Under the pieces are notes generated by a model. It was not told the origin of the DNA. It searched no databases and was given only the letters and a program-made list of their open reading frames with translations. Below are positions 11,050-21,932 of a DNA stretch of 64,000 nucleotides, piece after piece. Source of the DNA: Paenibacillus albicereus (lineage in GTDB: Bacteria > Bacillota > Bacilli > Paenibacillales > Paenibacillaceae); NCBI RefSeq assembly GCF_012676905.1, contig NZ_CP051428.1, positions 735,001 to 799,000 of the forward strand. The letters are read 5' to 3'. Position numbers and translations under genes: made by a program. Every line of letters starts with the position of its first letter. Position 1 is the stretch's first letter.

Positions 11050-11892
11050 ATGAGCTTTTTCACGGAAATGACGTGGCAGAACTGGATCCGGAATATCATC
11101 GATATCGGGATCGTCAGCTATATCATCTATAAATTGATTCTGCTCGTGCGCGGAACGCGCGCCGTGCAGCTGATCAAAGGCATCCTGCTGCTGGTCTGCA
11201 CCTGGGCCATCAGCACGTGGTTTGACCTGTATACGCTCAAGTGGCTCATGAACCAGATGTTCACCTTCGGCGTCGTGACGATCATCATCATCTTTCAGCC
11301 GGAGCTGCGGCGCGCGCTGGAGCAGCTGGGCCGGGGCAAGCTGTTCGCCCGCACGTCATCGCTCGACCGCGATCAGGTGAACGAGCGCATCATGGAGCTT
11401 ATCAAGGCCGTGCAACACATGTCCAAACGGCGCATCGGAGCGCTGATCGTCTTCGAGCGGCATACCGGCCTGAACGAGCTGATCGAGTCGGGCATCAAAA
11501 TGGAGTCGCGGATCAGCTCGGAGCTGCTCATCAATATGTTCACGCCCAACACGCCTCTCCACGATGGGGCGGTCATCATACGCGGCTCCCAGATCATGGC
11601 GGCGGCCTGTTATCTCCCCTTGTCGGAGAATCCGTTCATCAGCAAGGAGCTTGGCACGAGGCATCGCGCTGCGATCGGCGTGAGCGAGGTGACTGACGCG
11701 GTGTCGGTCGTCGTCTCGGAGGAGACCGGACAGGTGACGCTTGCCGTCGGCGGCATGATCGTGCGCGACATCAAGGAAGAATCGCTCATCTCCAAGCTGT
11801 TCGAGGAGCTTACCCAGCAGAACGGACAGGCGTCCAAGACGAAGTCCAAGTTCCCGTTCCGCAAAAAGAAAGAAGGGGAAGCCAATGGATAA
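11050..11892 (+). CDS. cdaA: Diadenylate cyclase CdaA
   Basis: Makes cyclic di-AMP from two ATP; this second messenger controls potassium and osmolyte uptake and cell-wall balance. Three N-terminal membrane helices (residues about 15-33, 40-58, 67-82) precede the DAC domain. Catalytic motifs are DGA (172-174, in TPLHDGAVII) and RHR (204-206, in GTRHRAAIG). The 280 residues fit the family. The next gene, its regulator, overlaps by 8 bases, and glmM follows, the conserved cdaA-cdaR-glmM module whose products interact in other Bacillota. Confidence 0.96.
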   Translation: MSFFTEMTWQNWIRNIIDIGIVSYIIYKLILLVRGTRAVQLIKGILLLVCTWAISTWFDLYTLKWLMNQMFTFGVVTIIIIFQPELRRALEQLGRGKLFARTSSLDRDQVNERIMELIKAVQHMSKRRIGALIVFERHTGLNELIESGIKMESRISSELLINMFTPNTPLHDGAVIIRGSQIMAAACYLPLSENPFISKELGTRHRAAIGVSEVTDAVSVVVSEETGQVTLAVGGMIVRDIKEESLISKLFEELTQQNGQASKTKSKFPFRKKKEGEANG

Positions 11893-13297
11893 ATGGCTGA
11901 GCCATCCGACTGCCCTCAAGATCCTGTCCATCGTCATCGGCATCCTGCTGTGGGCAGTCGTGCACTTCGACCCGTCGTCGACGCCCAATACGGTCACGTC
12001 GACGACGGAGACCAAGAGCGTCGACATGCTGCGCATCCAGACCGAAGGACTGGACGAGAGCGCCTATGCGCTCAAAATGCTGGAGCCGAGCGTCGGCAAG
12101 CTGATGGTGCGCGGCAGCCGCTCGGCGCTGGCGTTCGCCGAGGACGACGATTATTCGATCAGCGTCAATCTGGCCGGCAAAGGGCCAGGCAGCTATACGA
12201 TTCCGCTCACGGTGGGCAAGCTGCCCCGGGGTATCGAGCTGCTCAACGTGTCGCCGTCTACGGTCGAGGTCATCATCGACCGGCTGGACAGCGGCTCGTT
12301 CGAGGCGGGCGTCGTCACCCAGGGCACGCCAGCCGAAGGCTATGAGCTCGGAGCGCCGGTCATCCGGCCGGGCGGCGCGGTGCAAGTGACGCTGCCGGCG
12401 CAAGACCTTGCCCGTGTCGGCTCGGTCAAGGTTTTCGTCAACGTCGATGGCGAGACCGAGACGGTGCGAGACAAAAAAGCCCACATGATCGTCTTTGACA
12501 AGTCGGGCAACGAAATCCAGGGTGCCGTCATCGAGCCGGCGACGCTTGATGTCGAGGTTCCGGTGACGATGCCGGGCAAAGCGGTTCCGCTCCAAGTAGG
12601 TACGAAAGGCAGCCTGCCGTCCGGGTTGTCGCTGGAGGCCATCGATACCGACGTAAGCGAGGTGACGGTGTACGGCGAGCGCTCCATGCTGGATGGCGTC
12701 AACCTGCTCGCCGCCGATGTCGATCTGTCCCAAATCCGGGCCACCGGCGACGTGGAGCTGGAGCTGCTTCCTCCCGAAGGCATGAAGGCGGTCGAGCCGA
12801 GCAAGGTCAAGGTGCGCGTGACGCTGGCCTCCTCCGACGTGAAGACGCTGCAAGTGCCGGTGCGGCTGGAGAACGCCGGCGACGGCCTCGACGCGGCGCT
12901 GGAGGCTCCGGCAGGAAGCGCGGTCAGCATCAGCGTGCGCGGCACGCCGGACGAGCTGTCCGGCCTTACGGCCGGCGACATCCGCGCCGTCGCCGATCTG
13001 CAGGATCTCAAGGAAGGCACGCATGAGGTGCGGCTGCAGCTGACGCTGCCGAACTATGTGTCGGCGGTCGGCGAGGCTCCGACCGTCACCGTGCGCCTGG
13101 CGGCCAGCGAGCCCGCGATGGGCAGGCCGGAAGGCGGCAGCGCGACCCCGTCGCCGACGCCTTCTCCGGACCGCGGGCCGAGCGAAACCGATTCGAGCGG
13201 AGGCTCCGGTCCGGCTCCGGGCTCCGGCGGCAGCGACAACGACGCTGCTGCCGGGGACGGCGGCGCTGCCGCCGACAGCGGAGAGGAACGGCGATAA
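11885..13297 (+). CDS. cdaR: CdaA regulatory protein CdaR (YbbR-domain protein)
   Basis: Membrane-anchored extracytoplasmic regulator of CdaA. One N-terminal helix (ALKILSIVIGILLWAVVHF, about 9-27) is followed by about four YbbR repeats of 80-85 residues ending near residue 415. The last 55 residues are a low-complexity Gly/Ser/Pro/Asp tail (TPSPTPSPDRGPSETDSSGG), not part of the fold. It overlaps cdaA by 8 bases, so translation is coupled. About 190 non-coding bases separate it from glmM. Confidence 0.92.
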   Translation: MDKWLSHPTALKILSIVIGILLWAVVHFDPSSTPNTVTSTTETKSVDMLRIQTEGLDESAYALKMLEPSVGKLMVRGSRSALAFAEDDDYSISVNLAGKGPGSYTIPLTVGKLPRGIELLNVSPSTVEVIIDRLDSGSFEAGVVTQGTPAEGYELGAPVIRPGGAVQVTLPAQDLARVGSVKVFVNVDGETETVRDKKAHMIVFDKSGNEIQGAVIEPATLDVEVPVTMPGKAVPLQVGTKGSLPSGLSLEAIDTDVSEVTVYGERSMLDGVNLLAADVDLSQIRATGDVELELLPPEGMKAVEPSKVKVRVTLASSDVKTLQVPVRLENAGDGLDAALEAPAGSAVSISVRGTPDELSGLTAGDIRAVADLQDLKEGTHEVRLQLTLPNYVSAVGEAPTVTVRLAASEPAMGRPEGGSATPSPTPSPDRGPSETDSSGGSGPAPGSGGSDNDAAAGDGGAAADSGEERR

Positions 13298-13487
13298 AAG
13301 CGGCCGTGTCTCCCTCCGTTCTTTTTTTGTGGAACCCATCGTCTCCGCCCGTGCGTATGATACCGGATAGGCGCGTGACCACGGCTGGATGAACCCGCCA
13401 TAGCGTTAACGGCATGAACTCTTTATCATCAATACCATTCATCTGATTCATTATCCACCTCAAACCGAAAAGGGGCAGCATGAATTC

Positions 13488-14828
13488 ATGGGAAAATACT
13501 TTGGAACCGACGGAGTCCGCGGGGTCGCGAACCTCGAGCTTACGCCGGAGCTTGCATACAAGATCGGCCGCTGCGGCGGCTACGTGCTGACGGCAGGGGC
13601 GCACAAGCCGACGGTCGTCATCGGACTGGACACCCGAATCTCCGGACCGATGCTGGAGTCGGCGTTGATCGCCGGCCTGCTGTCGATCGGTGCGAGCGTC
13701 GTCCGTCTCGGCGTCGTCTCGACGCCGGCCGTCGCTTACCTGACCCGCCAGCTGAAGGCGGACGCAGGCGTGATGATATCCGCGTCGCATAATCCGGTCG
13801 CCGACAACGGCATCAAGTTTTTCGGCGGCGACGGCTTCAAGCTGTCCGACGAGACGGAGCTTGAGATCGAGCGCCTCATGGATGCGGAGAGCGACGAGCT
13901 GCCGCGCCCGGTCGGCGGCGACATCGGCACGGTCGAGCAGCATGAGAGCGGCAAGCGCGAATACCTCGACTTCCTCCGGACGACGGTCCGCACCCGCTTC
14001 GACGGGCTCAAGATCGTGCTCGACTGCGCGAACGGATCGGCGTATGAGCTGGCTCCGCAAGTGTTCCGCGAGCTTGGAGCAGAGATCATCACCGTCGGCG
14101 CGGAGCCGAACGGCCGCAACATCAATGACGGCGTCGGCTCGACGCATCCGGAGCATCTGCGCGACGAAGTGCTCCGCCATGGCGCCGATCTGGGCCTCAG
14201 CTTCGACGGAGACGCCGACCGCCTGATCGCGATCGACGAGCGCGGCGAAGAGGTCGACGGCGACTTCATCCTCTGCATCTGCGGCGACGCCATGAAGCGC
14301 GCCGGCACGCTCAAGGGCGATACGGTCGTCACGACTGTCATGAGCAACATCGGCTTTTTCAAGGCAGCGCAAAGCCTCGGCCTGCAGACGGCCCGCACCG
14401 CGGTCGGCGACCGCTATGTGATGGAAGAGATGCGAAAGGGCGGCTACAACCTCGGCGGCGAGCAGTCCGGACATGTCATCTTCCTCGACCACAACACGAC
14501 GGGGGACGGCATCCTGACGGCGTTGCAGCTGACGGATACGCTCGTCCAGTCCGGACGCAAGCTCAGCGAGCTCAAGAGCCTCATGCGCAAGTATCCGCAA
14601 GTGCTCATCAACGTGCGCGTCGCCGACAAGTCGCTCTACAACGACAACGAAGCGATCGTGGCGGCGGTGCGCAAGGTGGAGCAGGAGCTCGGCGACAACG
14701 GCCGCGTGCTCGTCCGTCCGTCCGGCACCGAGTCGCTCATCCGCGTCATGGCCGAGGGGCCGGACAAGGATCAGGTCGCGGCTTATGTCGACGAGATCGT
14801 GCATGTCGTCAAGGCCGAGCTCGGCTGA
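13488..14828 (+). CDS. glmM: Phosphoglucosamine mutase GlmM
   Basis: Converts glucosamine-6-phosphate to glucosamine-1-phosphate for UDP-GlcNAc and peptidoglycan. The N-terminus [15 protein letters not shown] is diagnostic. The phosphorylated serine is S100 in SASHNP, the metal loop is FDGDADR near residue 240, and the phosphate-binding loop [12 protein letters not shown] lies near the C-terminus. The length of 446 is standard. The start uses AAGGGG upstream; another ATG 11 bases earlier is out of frame. Confidence 0.97.
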   Translation: MGKYFGTDGVRGVANLELTPELAYKIGRCGGYVLTAGAHKPTVVIGLDTRISGPMLESALIAGLLSIGASVVRLGVVSTPAVAYLTRQLKADAGVMISASHNPVADNGIKFFGGDGFKLSDETELEIERLMDAESDELPRPVGGDIGTVEQHESGKREYLDFLRTTVRTRFDGLKIVLDCANGSAYELAPQVFRELGAEIITVGAEPNGRNINDGVGSTHPEHLRDEVLRHGADLGLSFDGDADRLIAIDERGEEVDGDFILCICGDAMKRAGTLKGDTVVTTVMSNIGFFKAAQSLGLQTARTAVGDRYVMEEMRKGGYNLGGEQSGHVIFLDHNTTGDGILTALQLTDTLVQSGRKLSELKSLMRKYPQVLINVRVADKSLYNDNEAIVAAVRKVEQELGDNGRVLVRPSGTESLIRVMAEGPDKDQVAAYVDEIVHVVKAELG

Positions 14829-14853
14829 TCGCCTCTCGGTTCCAAAGGGTCGT

Positions 14854-14878
14854 TTAACCCGGGTCCGTCCCGGGTTAA
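14854..14878 (+). other. Perfect inverted repeat after glmM
   Basis: TTAACCCGGG, five-base loop TCCGT, CCCGGGTTAA: a 10-bp perfect stem 26 bases after glmM. No T-run follows, so it may stabilise the mRNA 3' end or terminate with a factor rather than be a classic intrinsic terminator. Confidence 0.6.
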
Positions 14879-14923
14879 TGTCCCCTAGCGGCGGGACATG
14901 GATGGAATTCCAGCCATGACGGG

Positions 14924-14952
14924 TTGCCAGCCAAGCCCGCATCGAATATGAT
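14924..14952 (+). promoter_or_regulatory. glmS promoter
   Basis: TTGCCA at 14924-14929 and TATGAT at 14947-14952 with 17-bp spacing. It lies about 65 bases before the ribozyme cleavage site, as expected for a glmS transcript. Confidence 0.75.
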
Positions 14953-15026
14953 AGAGCGTATTGGTTTTTCATTTTTTCATTCCAGCAGGAAAGCGAGGAT
15001 CGAGGTAGGCCCATCCAGCATCACAA

Positions 15027-15270
15027 GCGCCAGAGCTTGCAACGATCAAGCTGAACCATCCCCCGGCCTCTTCGCCCGTTGCGAAGAATGCCGGCAGCGA
15101 TGATCCGTCAAGCTGACGAGGTGAAGGTGTTCGAAATTTCGGCGGGGACCTTCCGGTGGAGCATGACATCGACAGCCATTCCGGCAAAAGGACGCGGGCA
15201 ACCGGTTCTACAAACGGATGGCGAACATGCCTTTGAGACGGACTTTCATACGGACGCGGACGAGATTCCC
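15027..15270 (+). ncRNA. glmS self-cleaving ribozyme/riboswitch
   Basis: Cis-acting ribozyme that cleaves the glmS mRNA leader when it binds glucosamine-6-phosphate. The 5' core motif AAGCGCCAGAGCTTG puts the cleavage before G15027. The catalytic core TGACGAGGTGAAGGT and TTCGAAATTTCGGCGGGGA (about 15114-15148), then CCTTCCGG, matches the glmS ribozyme consensus. The 3' limit (peripheral P3/P4 helices) is estimated. About 190 bases separate it from the glmS start. Confidence 0.88.
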
Positions 15271-15462
15271 TGGAAAGGGATAGTCGCGGTCCGTTGCGAT
15301 GATACTACTGCTTATAAAAATGACAAATGAGCGGGCAAGCCGCTCGAACGGAACGGATGCCTCGGCCGCTGGCCGGAGGTTCAATTGAATACTGCCATCA
15401 GCCTGGATTCACGGCATCCTTACCGGAGCGGCTTGCGGCCGCATACGGAGGTTTCTTTTCAT

Positions 15463-17298
<1,836 letters not shown>

Positions 17299-17316
17299 CA
17301 AAATAGACAGTCGTAT

Positions 17317-17360
17317 AAAGCCGATCGATTCCGGAACTCCGGATATCGATCGGCTTTTCT
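17317..17360 (+). terminator. Intrinsic terminator of glmS
   Basis: AGCCGATCGAT (17319-17329) pairs with ATCGATCGGCT (17345-17355), then TTTT. The 15-base loop carries TCCGG / CCGGA and may extend the stem. Confidence 0.85.
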
Positions 17361-17435
17361 CATGCCGCAAGGAGAGTTGGGCTTTACTTGTTTTGTACCG
17401 CTAACTTAGCGAGCAATCATGGTATATATAATCGT

Positions 17436-17561
17436 GCAGGAATAAATGACAGCAATGCGGCAGGACAGACCTTAGCGGGAGGCGAGATCAAGGGGACAAG
17501 TGTTCTGTGGAATAAAGGATTGGACCAGGAAAATGAAATTATGACAGAAAGCAGGGGTTGA
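17436..17561 (+). other. Possible gene remnant in a 450-base non-coding stretch
   Basis: The gap from the glmS terminator to the next gene is visibly richer in A+T than its surroundings. One frame reads AGINDSNAAGQTLAGGEIKG then TSVLWNKGLDQENEIMTESRG to a stop, protein-like in composition but with no start codon or ribosome site. I do not recognise it. It could be the C-terminal scrap of a lost gene, or chance. Nothing else was seen in this gap. Confidence 0.2.
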
Positions 17562-17807
17562 GCTAACGGGCAGTTTAGCGTGGCGGCCGACTGAATCCAA
17601 CATCGTTGCATTTGAGTTCGCCGTCCTGGCTAAGATGCCGTTGCTCCGTGGCCGGGGCGAGCAGGTCTGGGAAGACGCATTGTCGCAGACCAGTTGCGGG
17701 AAATCATGCCGGAGGCGGCATCGCTCGAAGCGGGTACGGCAAGTGGCCTTGCAAGTGAAAGAGTGAGTGCGGCGATATCTTTAGATGATGAAAGGAGGAT
17801 TTATTCG

Positions 17808-18665
17808 ATGAAGCTGATCGTGACGGGAGCGACGGGGCAGCTCGGAGGCCTGGTCGTCCGCCATTTGCTCCGCAAGGTTCCGGCAAGCCATATTGTCGGA
17901 GTCGCACGACATCTTGAAAAAGCCTCTGCGCTCATGGAGCTTGGCATTGAAGTTCGCCAAGGAGAGTATCGGGATCCGGAATCTCTTTCCCATGCTTTTG
18001 CCGATGGAACCAAGCTGCTCTTCATCTCAAGCTCTGAGCAGGACGATCCATCGCGCGTCGTTCAACATGCCCATGTCGTAAAAGCCGCCCGGGATGCAGG
18101 GATCAAGCACATAGCTTATACCAGCTTTGCTTTCGCCGAGGACAATCCGCTCGCTCTTGTCCATCTGACGACCGAGCATGCGATCCGCACGACGACGATT
18201 CCGTACACCTTTTTGCGCAACGGGGGCTACGCCGAGTTTTTCATCCATTCGTCGCTAAAAGCAAACGTAGAAAACGGGACGATCTTTACGAATGCCGGTC
18301 AGGGGAAGGTGAACGCGGTCAGCCGCAGCGACCTGGCCCTTGCTGCCGCCACCGTCCTGACGGAGGAGGGACATAAGAACAAGGAATACAACCTGGTGTC
18401 CTGTCATCCTTGGAGCTTCGATGATTTGGCTGAAGCTCTATCCGAAATTGCGGGAAAAAGCGTCGTCCATCGCTCCGTTTCCTTTGAAGAAGAAAAAAGC
18501 CTGCTCGTTCGATCCGGCATGCCGGAAGCTTATGCGGAGCGGACGGCCTATGTCTACACCGCCATTGCCGAGGGCAAGATGGCGAGGACGACGGATGATT
18601 TAGTCAAGCTGATCGGATACGAGACGCCGATGAAGGAGCTTGTGGGGAAAGCTTTGCAAGGCTGA
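17808..18665 (+). CDS. NmrA/QorB-like NAD(P)-binding oxidoreductase
   Basis: Atypical short-chain dehydrogenase, probably an NAD(P)H-dependent quinone reductase or redox sensor in the cytoplasm. The N-terminus KLIVTGATGQLGGLVVRHLL is the glycine-rich Rossmann motif (GATGQLG, about 7-13). The rest follows the QorB/YtfG pattern (YTSFAFAEDNPLALVHLTTEHAIR; TFLRNGGYAEFF). 285 residues is typical. The start is the ATG after AAAGGAGG; an earlier in-frame ATG has no ribosome site. It is isolated, and the substrate cannot be told from sequence. Confidence 0.8.
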   Translation: MKLIVTGATGQLGGLVVRHLLRKVPASHIVGVARHLEKASALMELGIEVRQGEYRDPESLSHAFADGTKLLFISSSEQDDPSRVVQHAHVVKAARDAGIKHIAYTSFAFAEDNPLALVHLTTEHAIRTTTIPYTFLRNGGYAEFFIHSSLKANVENGTIFTNAGQGKVNAVSRSDLALAAATVLTEEGHKNKEYNLVSCHPWSFDDLAEALSEIAGKSVVHRSVSFEEEKSLLVRSGMPEAYAERTAYVYTAIAEGKMARTTDDLVKLIGYETPMKELVGKALQG

Positions 18666-18722
18666 CGACGGCAACATCCGTTCCGCTCCCTCCGTCAGGA
18701 GGGATAGGGAGGTCGGAAATCA

Positions 18723-19271
18723 ATGAACAAGCTGCCGGGAATTGTCTTGGCGATCATCATGATGACGCTTCTGCTGGTCCTGCCTGCGCAGGCCCAAGCG
18801 CTGTCCTGCACGGAGCTCCGATCCGGCGAGGAAGCCTATGCCGCCTACGACGGAATTGCGGTCGGACGCGTAGAGAGGGTCAGCGAAGGACGGGAGCGGA
18901 ACTTGGTCAGGATCGCGGTGGAGACGAGCTACAAGGGCGTCGTGTCCGAACGCATCGTGGCGGAGGAGGACAAGAGCTGGGGAGCTTTGAACGGTCCCAG
19001 CCAGGTCGGCGAGGAGTACCTGTTCTTCCTGAGAACGAAGGGGGAACATTGGGAAAATCCGCTATGCGCGCCGTCCAGGCCGATTCATGCCTCGGCCAAG
19101 GAGCTTGCATTCCTGATGGGAAAGGAAATTCCGCTGGAGCGCGAGCCCGCGGATGCGGGAGAAGGCTGGCGCCATACGCTCCAGCGGGCCGCCGAAGGAG
19201 TCTTTGCGGCCGCTGCGATCGGATGGATCGCAGCGGGAATCGTGATCGCCGTCCGGCAACGACGGGTTTGA
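18723..19271 (+). CDS. Secreted, membrane-anchored protein with TIMP/NTR-like domain
   Basis: 182 residues. The N-terminal signal peptide (VLAIIMMTLLLVLPAQAQA) probably is cut before LSC. The mature part begins with Cys and reads CTELRSGEEAYAAYDGIAVG then RVERVSEG, YKGV and VGEEYLFFL, the pattern of small NTR/tissue-inhibitor-of-metalloproteinase-like extracellular domains, with a second Cys in NPLCAPSRP that could pair with the first. A C-terminal helix (GVFAAAAIGWIAAGIVIAV) with RQRR after it anchors it in the membrane. The ribosome site GGGAGG is present. Function unknown; the domain call is by pattern only. Confidence 0.55.
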   Translation: MNKLPGIVLAIIMMTLLLVLPAQAQALSCTELRSGEEAYAAYDGIAVGRVERVSEGRERNLVRIAVETSYKGVVSERIVAEEDKSWGALNGPSQVGEEYLFFLRTKGEHWENPLCAPSRPIHASAKELAFLMGKEIPLEREPADAGEGWRHTLQRAAEGVFAAAAIGWIAAGIVIAVRQRRV

Positions 19272-19293
19272 ACAAGCTTGTCCCGTCGCACGA

Positions 19294-19302
19294 TGCTATA
19301 AT
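19294..19302 (+). promoter_or_regulatory. Extended -10 promoter element
   Basis: TGCTATAAT is a perfect extended -10 (TGnTATAAT). No good -35 lies at 16-18 bp. It would start transcripts near 19309, inside the 16-bp repeats that follow. Confidence 0.55.
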
Positions 19303-19365
19303 GCGGTTAACCCTTCTTGCGGATAATCCTTCATCGGGCTTATCCTCCATGCGGTTAATCCTATC
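19302..19365 (+). repeat. Four tandem 16-bp repeats in the leader of the GNAT gene
   Basis: Units begin at 19302, 19318, 19334 and 19350 with consensus TGCGGTTAATCCTTCA; units 1, 2 and 4 are close, unit 3 is diverged. The array fills the space between the -10 and the ribosome site. Confidence 0.7.
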
Positions 19366-19383
19366 GTTCGAAGGAGAATGAGC

Positions 19384-19926
19384 ATGTCGGAATCAAACGT
19401 ATTCATCCGCTATCCAGAGGAATCCGATGCCGCGGAGCTGGCCGCCCTGTACCGCCGCAACCGCGCCTTTTTCGAGCTGTTCTCGCCTGCGCCGGGCAAT
19501 GAATTCTATACGGAGGAGCATCAGCTCGAATCGATCCGCACCTCCAAAGCCCACCATGCCAATGACACGCGGTATTCGTTCGTCATCTGCCTGCGGGCGG
19601 ACGAGTCGATCATCGGCAGCATCGGCCTGTCGTTCGTGGCGCGCGGCGTGCTCCAGAGCTGCATGGCCGGCTTCAACCTCGACCAGGCGCACAACGGCAA
19701 GGGCTACATGACCGAAGCGCTGCGCCAGGTCGTCCGCTACGCCTTTGAGGAGCTGCGCTTCCACCGCATCACCGGCGAAGCCTCGCCGCGCAATCCGGGC
19801 TCCATCCGCACGATGGAAAAGGCCGGCTTCCACAAGGAAGGCATCGCCCGCCGGAACGTCAAGATCAACGGCGTCTGGGAGGACCATCAGGTGATGGCCA
19901 TCCTCAATCCGTCCGAGGACATCTAG
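19384..19926 (+). CDS. GNAT acetyltransferase (RimJ/RimL-like)
   Basis: Probably acetylates an N-terminus or small amine using acetyl-CoA. Conserved features are the strand before the CoA loop (MAGFNLDQAHNGKGYMTEAL, with Q/R-x-x-G-x-G/A replaced by HNGKGY) and the RimJ-type end (ITGEASPRNPGSIRTMEKAGF). 180 residues. Two ATGs are possible; the second, seven bases after AAGGAG, is preferred because the first lies almost on the ribosome site. The substrate is unknown. Confidence 0.82.
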   Translation: MSESNVFIRYPEESDAAELAALYRRNRAFFELFSPAPGNEFYTEEHQLESIRTSKAHHANDTRYSFVICLRADESIIGSIGLSFVARGVLQSCMAGFNLDQAHNGKGYMTEALRQVVRYAFEELRFHRITGEASPRNPGSIRTMEKAGFHKEGIARRNVKINGVWEDHQVMAILNPSEDI

Positions 19927-20028
19927 CCGCCCGTTGCGGAGTGCCATCGTCAAACAGCCGCCCGAACGGCTTTCTTTCAAGACCATCCCTGCCGGGGCGG
20001 TCTTTTTGCCGATTTGCGCGATAGGGCA

Positions 20029-21282
20029 TCAGGCTTCGGCGCGGACCGCTTCCCGGCTGCGGACCATCGCCGGCAGCGTGGACAGGTAGAACGTGCTGAC
20101 TCCGACGGTAATCGCCGCCAAGCCGTAATGCAGCCACGTCACGGAAATCCAGGCCGGGAAGGCGAGGGCGATGATGCCGAGCGCCATCGATTGGCCCAGC
20201 ATCAGGACCGGCTCGATCAAGGCGTTCACGCGCCCCATGCTCTGCGGCGGCACGAGCTCCGGTATCCAGCTGCCCAGCGCGATGTTGATCGGCGCGATGG
20301 CGATGCCGGCGATCAGCATGAGCGCGAAGTACACTTCGACCCGCTCGGCCAGGCCCAGTCCCCCGATCAGCGCGCCGGCAAGGAACAGACCGGCGATGAG
20401 CGTGCGGGTTCTCGAGAAGCGGCGGATGAGCGTCGGGCCGAGAAGGCTGCCCGCAAGGACGCCGATGCCGAGGAAAACGGTGATGAGCGACGAATGGACG
20501 ACATAGGTTTCGGGGCTGAGGCCGTATTTCATGGCGAACAGGGGAAGGACGGCAAAGACGCCGTTGACGACGCCGAAGAAAAGGAAGCCGCTGATGACGA
20601 TGACGAGCAGGCGGTTGCCGGCGATATAGCGGAGGCCCTCGCGAAAATCCTGCCAGATGAGCGGGAAGCGCAGCTCCCGCAGGCGATGCGCTCCATTTGG
20701 CACACGGGCCTTTTCGTCGAACTTGCCCCAGCCGATCAGCAGGCCGGATACGATGAAGCTGATCCCGTCGAGGAGGATCGCGCCCTCGATGCCGATGAAC
20801 TGATACGCCGTGGCGCCGAGGCTCATGCCGAAGAGCATGAACAGACCGAGCACCATCTGGTTCAGTCCGGAAGCCTGAACGTACTGGTCGGGCTCGATGC
20901 TGCTCTGCAGCAGGCCCATTTCGGCGGGGCCGAAAAATTTGGAGATCGCGCTGCGGAGGAACAGCGTGAGGAAGGTCAGGAAGAACAGATCGGAGAGGAC
21001 GAAGAGAAGCAGCAGCACGGTGAGGCCGGCCCGGATCCAGTCGCTCCAGGCGGCGATGCGCTGGCGGTCGAACCGGTCCGCGGCGACGCCGACGAGCCAG
21101 AAGACGGCCAGAGTCGGGAGGGAGTACATCAGCTCCGCCGTCGTGGCCAGCGCCGGCTGGCTGCTGAAGCGGTCGACGAAGTAGAAGGCCAGCGCCATGT
21201 TGCCGACGACATTGCCGAGCTGAGAGGCGACGGAAGCGAAAAACAGCCTGCAGAACGTTGGGTTGCGGAACAGGGTTTTCAT
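20029..21282 (-). CDS. Major facilitator superfamily efflux transporter
   Basis: Twelve-helix membrane transporter, 417 residues, of the EntS/MefA-like drug or siderophore exporter group. Helices are evident from FCRLFFASVASQLGNVVGNM at the N-terminus, with the MFS loop motif WLVGVAADRFDRQRIAAWSD between helices 2 and 3. The start codon overlaps the stop of the TetR-like gene as ATGA, and GGGAGG lies upstream, so the two are translationally coupled. Inference: the TetR-like regulator controls its own operon with this pump; substrate unknown. Confidence 0.85.
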   Translation of the reverse strand: MKTLFRNPTFCRLFFASVASQLGNVVGNMALAFYFVDRFSSQPALATTAELMYSLPTLAVFWLVGVAADRFDRQRIAAWSDWIRAGLTVLLLLFVLSDLFFLTFLTLFLRSAISKFFGPAEMGLLQSSIEPDQYVQASGLNQMVLGLFMLFGMSLGATAYQFIGIEGAILLDGISFIVSGLLIGWGKFDEKARVPNGAHRLRELRFPLIWQDFREGLRYIAGNRLLVIVISGFLFFGVVNGVFAVLPLFAMKYGLSPETYVVHSSLITVFLGIGVLAGSLLGPTLIRRFSRTRTLIAGLFLAGALIGGLGLAERVEVYFALMLIAGIAIAPINIALGSWIPELVPPQSMGRVNALIEPVLMLGQSMALGIIALAFPAWISVTWLHYGLAAITVGVSTFYLSTLPAMVRSREAVRAEA

Positions 21283-21863
21283 GGTCCATCCTCCCGTTGC
21301 GCGGGATCGCCTCCGAAGCCGGGGCGCAGCAGCGTCTTGAAATAGCTCAGCAGCGCTTCGATCTGCATGGGTGCGTTCGCTTGCCGGATGCCGATCGTGA
21401 TGGAGTGCGTCAGGATGCCCTCTTGGTAGGAAGCGGCCAGCCGGGCGAAATTGTCGACATCCAGGCGGGGGGAGAATTCCCCGCGGTCGATGCCGAGGCG
21501 GATCAGGGCGGCGAACCGGGCGATGCCTTGCTCGTAGCGCCTGGACAGCAGGTCCCGCCGGGCCGAGTCCCTCCAGCCGACGAGGGAGTATTCGTAGAAA
21601 GCCGGCATCAGGCCGCCGTCCGGAGAGCGCTGGAGCTGCTCCAGCTGCTCGGAGTAGAGCGTCTCGACGACGTCCCAGATCGAAGGCTTGGCAGCGACGA
21701 GCTCGCTCAAATAGCGCTCGTACTCCCGATCCTGATACTCCAGCAGGTCTTCGAAAATCTCTTCCTTGGTCTGGTAATACAAGTAGATCCAGCCCCGGCT
21801 CATGCCCGTTTCCTCGATGATGTCCTTCAGCGTGGCCGCGCCGTAGCCTTTCTGGATGAACAC
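21279..21863 (-). CDS. TetR-family regulator, start uncertain
   Basis: DNA-binding repressor. The HTH TLKDIIEETGMSRGWIYLYYQTKEEIF is typical, and the variable C-terminal part is of usual length. The given GTG start lies inside the first helix: the reading frame continues upstream through DPRSLQILDAAKKV, a normal TetR beginning, but no ATG, GTG or TTG occurs there before the in-frame stop of the LysR gene. An ATG with AGGAGG nearby (21928-21930) is in another frame. A sequencing error, an authentic frameshift or a rare start could explain this. Coupled downstream to the MFS gene. Confidence 0.7.
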   Translation of the reverse strand: MFIQKGYGAATLKDIIEETGMSRGWIYLYYQTKEEIFEDLLEYQDREYERYLSELVAAKPSIWDVVETLYSEQLEQLQRSPDGGLMPAFYEYSLVGWRDSARRDLLSRRYEQGIARFAALIRLGIDRGEFSPRLDVDNFARLAASYQEGILTHSITIGIRQANAPMQIEALLSYFKTLLRPGFGGDPAQREDGP

Positions 21864-21932
21864 CTTCTTGGCCGCGTCGAGAATCTGCAGGCTCCGCGGA
21901 TCGATGCCCTCCTGGAGGCGCGGGAGGCATAC

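Noticed and set aside
14854-14878. Standard intrinsic terminator after glmM
   Set aside because: The stem is perfect but no T-run follows, so it is listed only as an inverted repeat.
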